Shown piece by piece: positions 44,301 to 45,976 of a stretch of 45,976 nt of DNA. Every line of letters begins with the position of its first letter. Positions within the stretch are counted from its first letter, which is position 1. A program made the translations under genes and the position numbers. Source of the DNA: Strigomonas culicis (Eukaryota; Euglenozoa; Kinetoplastea; Trypanosomatida; Trypanosomatidae); NCBI GenBank assembly GCA_000482145.1, contig AUXH01000081.1, positions 1 to 45,976 of the forward strand, given 5' to 3'. Under the pieces are notes generated by a model. The model made no database searches and was not told the origin of the DNA. It worked only from the letters and a program-made list of their open reading frames with translations.

Positions 44301-45976
44301 GCGCGACACGGAGATCTTCGACAGCTCGGACCTCTTCGCCGCGAAGGAGGAGAGCGCCGAGGAGGCGAAGACGGTGGCCTCGCCCACCGCGCGGCGGCGG
44401 CTGCTGCGGCGCAACCGCGGCGCCGGCTCGGGCGACGCCGCGGATGCGCAGCCGAGCGTCGCGCCGTCCTCCCCCGCCGCGGCGGACGGCGCCCACGTCG
44501 ACCCCGTGACGCAGTTCATGGCGGACTGTCACAGCAAGCTGGTGCTGGACCACGTGTCGGAGCACGAGGCGATCATCCAGACGCTCGCGGCCAACCTCCT
44601 GCTCGCCTTCGTCGACATGCTGCACCTCAAGTGCCAGTCCGTCTGTGGCAACACGGAGGCGCACCCGAGCGACCGCGCCAAGGACGTGGTCGAGTGCATG
44701 GCGGACGCGCTGTGCCTGCCGACGACGGTCGCGCCGCTGCTGCTGGAGCACCTTCTGCAGCCATGCCTCTTCGACATGTGCGTGTCGCTGACGCCGGCCG
44801 CCGTCACGCCGCAAGACAAGGCGGCGCTCAGTCAGATGAAGCACACCGCCTTCACGGTGACCTACCTGGCGCGCGTGAGCGAGCACTGTCAGCTCGTGGT
44901 GGACGCCATGATGGGCATGTACCTGAACATCCCGCAGACGCACATCGCACAGGAGGTGCGGCGGGCGGGCTTCATGATACCGCTCATGGACTGGCAGCGC
45001 GCCTCCCCTCACACGGTCGCGAGCGTGCGCCCGTACATCCCCGAGTGCCTGGCCTACGTCGCGCAGGCGCACGAGGTGCTCAACTGGATCCGCCAGCCGG
45101 TGCTCGGCGCGGCGGTGACGCAGCGGCTGGTGTCGCACCTCGCGAACGTCTTCGTGACCGCCCTCACCTCCAACTTCAACGCCTTTGAGCTGTCGCCGGA
45201 CTGCAGCTCGGACTTCTTCACGTACGGGCTGCTGCTGATCGAGGCCGAGGCGCTTGTGATTCTGGGCGTGCTGGACACGATCGTCGACCGCATTTCGACG
45301 AACCCCAGGGCAGGGGAGGTGCTGCCGGAGCTGCGCGGCGCGCGCGAGACGCTACAGGGCGTCGCGGCCACACTGCAGCACGAGGCGGCGGCGGCGCTGG
45401 AGGTGCTGTCCGCGCAGCACCAGCCCGGCGCGATGTCGGTCGCCGACCGCAACAAGCGGCGCGACGCGATGGTGCAGACCGCGATGGACGACGTCAAGTA
45501 CATGGTTGAGGCGATCAGCACGCAGCTGGAGGAAACGTCTCTCGCCACCGCGCAGCTGCCCCACAGCGGCGTCGGCGTCGCGGAGGACATTGCCGCGCGG
45601 CTCGCCAAGCGCGCGGAGGGCTACCAGGTGCAGCACGTCGCGCGGCAGAAGCCCGCGCCAAAGGGGGCGAAGAAGAAGGTGCACAAGCATCCGACCGCCG
45701 TACAGGTGGCCGTCGACGCCGCGCGCGCCGGCGGCGCCGAGACCCCGCCGCTGCCCGCGACGCCGCGGCCGGAGGAGCCGCAGCGCGACGTCGTGGTGAA
45801 CATGCTGGTCAAGGCGCCGGAGGAGGCGCCCGCGAAGGCGCGCCACATCGTGCGCCGCCGACGCGCCGCCGAGGGGGCGGAGGCGGCGCCGGCGGCCGCT
45901 GCCCCGCCACCGACACAGGCGGCCACGCCCCCCGCCGCGACCGCGACAGACTCGCCGCCGCCCCCCGCCCTGCGGC
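41356..45976 (+). CDS. Sec5/Vps51-like tethering-complex subunit, 3' end outside window
   Basis: An open frame of 1540 codons from ATG 41356 reaches the end of the window without a stop. The N-terminus has the signature of the Vps51/Sec5 family: LLRDNLGTFIESKDAMDAVY (about 63-82), with basic FQPKRFVRKALG before it. An acidic spacer of Glu/Asp runs (about 202-217) and an 18-base tandem duplication (41923-41958) follow. The long middle is helical, as in CATCHR tethers, and the end is Lys then Ala/Pro-rich. The best reading is exocyst subunit Sec5 (EXOC2), which would tether secretory vesicles, in trypanosomatids probably at the flagellar pocket. It is far longer than human EXOC2 (924), so another Vps51-superfamily tether is possible. 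ATG follows the AG at 41326. Confidence 0.68.
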   Translation, partial: MDAILGGKVDTKKSPALDVTSRAFQPKRFVRKALGDVSHKILETQLVAEIHAAGGEAGESLKQLLRDNLGTFIESKDAMDAVYASDRALFTGEALDGITAAFQETEDGCSGIVDPTLETYKDVQQSKVSQDTLAKLFSVLSVPGTLYQLCGVRAALSESLLRKGGSEDGRRKSSGAGSAPGEGDARDDAPSGDDAPSGDDGRPDEEEDEEDEEDEDPPSAGDVARGALEEPMEKGLQERYVLAPGEEVFTWHGAVLVRLKNVEAQRHRVEESSNFEGATLNLRRAMLYMEEKYDLEKAVVKDAEEYGADVTGAISRFVYHYAMALLRSSLYLNQQLAEELTFASASDTVLIEDTLSMMMDVSIATVKLRHFCDVLWAVFDKRNENALEGLRNKLEEGQAGDEPLSRAATADSFADAAGSPLTDGDDGTNPLGAAGAALAVGEKKKTKLRHPVEYFIELMHNEHTGLMFTSAAALSREASDWKRKALVTSQEAQRIKTDEEARRSTLLKETAKNSTFTLDGNATYSNLQLNDAMLGNMKDSFADNTFRFMSAGGAAAAGDLPETEQEMRSMSFSTSNIHVGGFSMDVKSSSQANADGTEHFAKALLEAFRTPEASFEKFTTFKIGKADMGDVFESSCMQMVMHSKSMLKQLAERSDTEATIMTQSALLQTFAARLSESCMLHLEHVVTSYWGGIATAIHSGLFDYTPDPATPLARMIAEVQGPSALPAESDVAMDSISAPNSATPRRASSPPPPRGEHGPAGIGAGSGSDVPELRFLPVLSQSKKSVGGKDMRTLRDFSIDAVRRMVQSASAIMHSLFIAFVNRSVLVAFVRHMSRYTTADVRLHNGHEQMELHAAILLEVIVGQWERLMLQVSESVLRMKVTIGESCSTATVSDDHEMAEVGELLEEMEQLRSTCLCCYLHGVGMVSKAYVTLLPFISTHRDGSLERRMRARLSRQFVSSILTVKLSNLLSVVLDRTVHFLQRDTEIFDSSDLFAAKEESAEEAKTVASPTARRRLLRRNRGAGSGDAADAQPSVAPSSPAAADGAHVDPVTQFMADCHSKLVLDHVSEHEAIIQTLAANLLLAFVDMLHLKCQSVCGNTEAHPSDRAKDVVECMADALCLPTTVAPLLLEHLLQPCLFDMCVSLTPAAVTPQDKAALSQMKHTAFTVTYLARVSEHCQLVVDAMMGMYLNIPQTHIAQEVRRAGFMIPLMDWQRASPHTVASVRPYIPECLAYVAQAHEVLNWIRQPVLGAAVTQRLVSHLANVFVTALTSNFNAFELSPDCSSDFFTYGLLLIEAEALVILGVLDTIVDRISTNPRAGEVLPELRGARETLQGVAATLQHEAAAALEVLSAQHQPGAMSVADRNKRRDAMVQTAMDDVKYMVEAISTQLEETSLATAQLPHSGVGVAEDIAARLAKRAEGYQVQHVARQKPAPKGAKKKVHKHPTAVQVAVDAARAGGAETPPLPATPRPEEPQRDVVVNMLVKAPEEAPAKARHIVRRRRAAEGAEAAPAAAAPPPTQAATPPAATATDSPPPPALR

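Noticed and set aside
1..45976. CRISPR array, insertion sequence, retroposon or prophage
   Set aside because: I see no spaced identical repeats of that kind, no transposase or reverse transcriptase frame, and the genome is eukaryotic.

Overview
This window reads as nuclear DNA of a trypanosomatid (kinetoplastid protist). Nineteen protein-coding genes that I can support all lie on the + strand, with no convincing cis-introns. They are separated by AT-rich spacers carrying long polypyrimidine tracts followed by AG, the signature of spliced-leader trans-splicing in a polycistronic unit. One gene is a base-J enzyme (JBP2), found only in kinetoplastids and close relatives. From memory, the order PI3-kinase, JBP2, nucleoside hydrolase, MYST acetyltransferase matches the left end of Leishmania chromosome 14, so this is probably the start of the equivalent chromosome or of its first transcription unit. 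I cannot name the species.

Layout. 1-2000: GC-rich, homopolymer-rich DNA without a supportable gene. 2000-2474: abrupt switch to AT-rich DNA leading into the unit. 2475-14443: exosome RRP4, a class I/II-like PI3-kinase, a single-membrane-span protein, JBP2, and a protein with cyclic-nucleotide-binding-like folds. 14892-23104: an ARL16-like GTPase, an mL45/Tim44-like mitochondrial protein, a J-domain protein, a large CH-domain/coiled-coil protein, and a second, probably mitochondrial, J-domain protein. 23387-25103: a proline-rich repeat gene broken by two small deletions in its repeat array. 25616-32636: nucleoside hydrolase, MYST acetyltransferase (HAT1-like), mitochondrial ribosomal bL12m, an HP1-like chromodomain protein, and an alanine-rich unknown. 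33286-45976: a thioredoxin-fold protein without CxxC, a BBIP1 (BBS18)-like small protein, a multi-KH protein, a CFAP184/CCDC96-like axonemal protein, a PX-domain sorting nexin, and a very long Sec5/Vps51-like tethering subunit that runs off the window.

The genes are not an operon in the bacterial sense; neighbours share transcription, not pathway. Still, themes recur. Chromatin and transcription marking: JBP2, MYST acetyltransferase, chromodomain protein. Flagellum or cilium: BBIP1-like, CFAP184-like, ARL16-like, CH/SFI1-like. Membrane identity and traffic: PI3-kinase, PX protein, Sec5-like. Mitochondrion: bL12m, mL45-like, J-protein. Several apparent reading-frame starts are not ATG or lie upstream of the trans-splice acceptor; I moved starts to the first in-frame ATG after the acceptor and say so for each gene. 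GC content and GC-ending codon use rise visibly from left to right.
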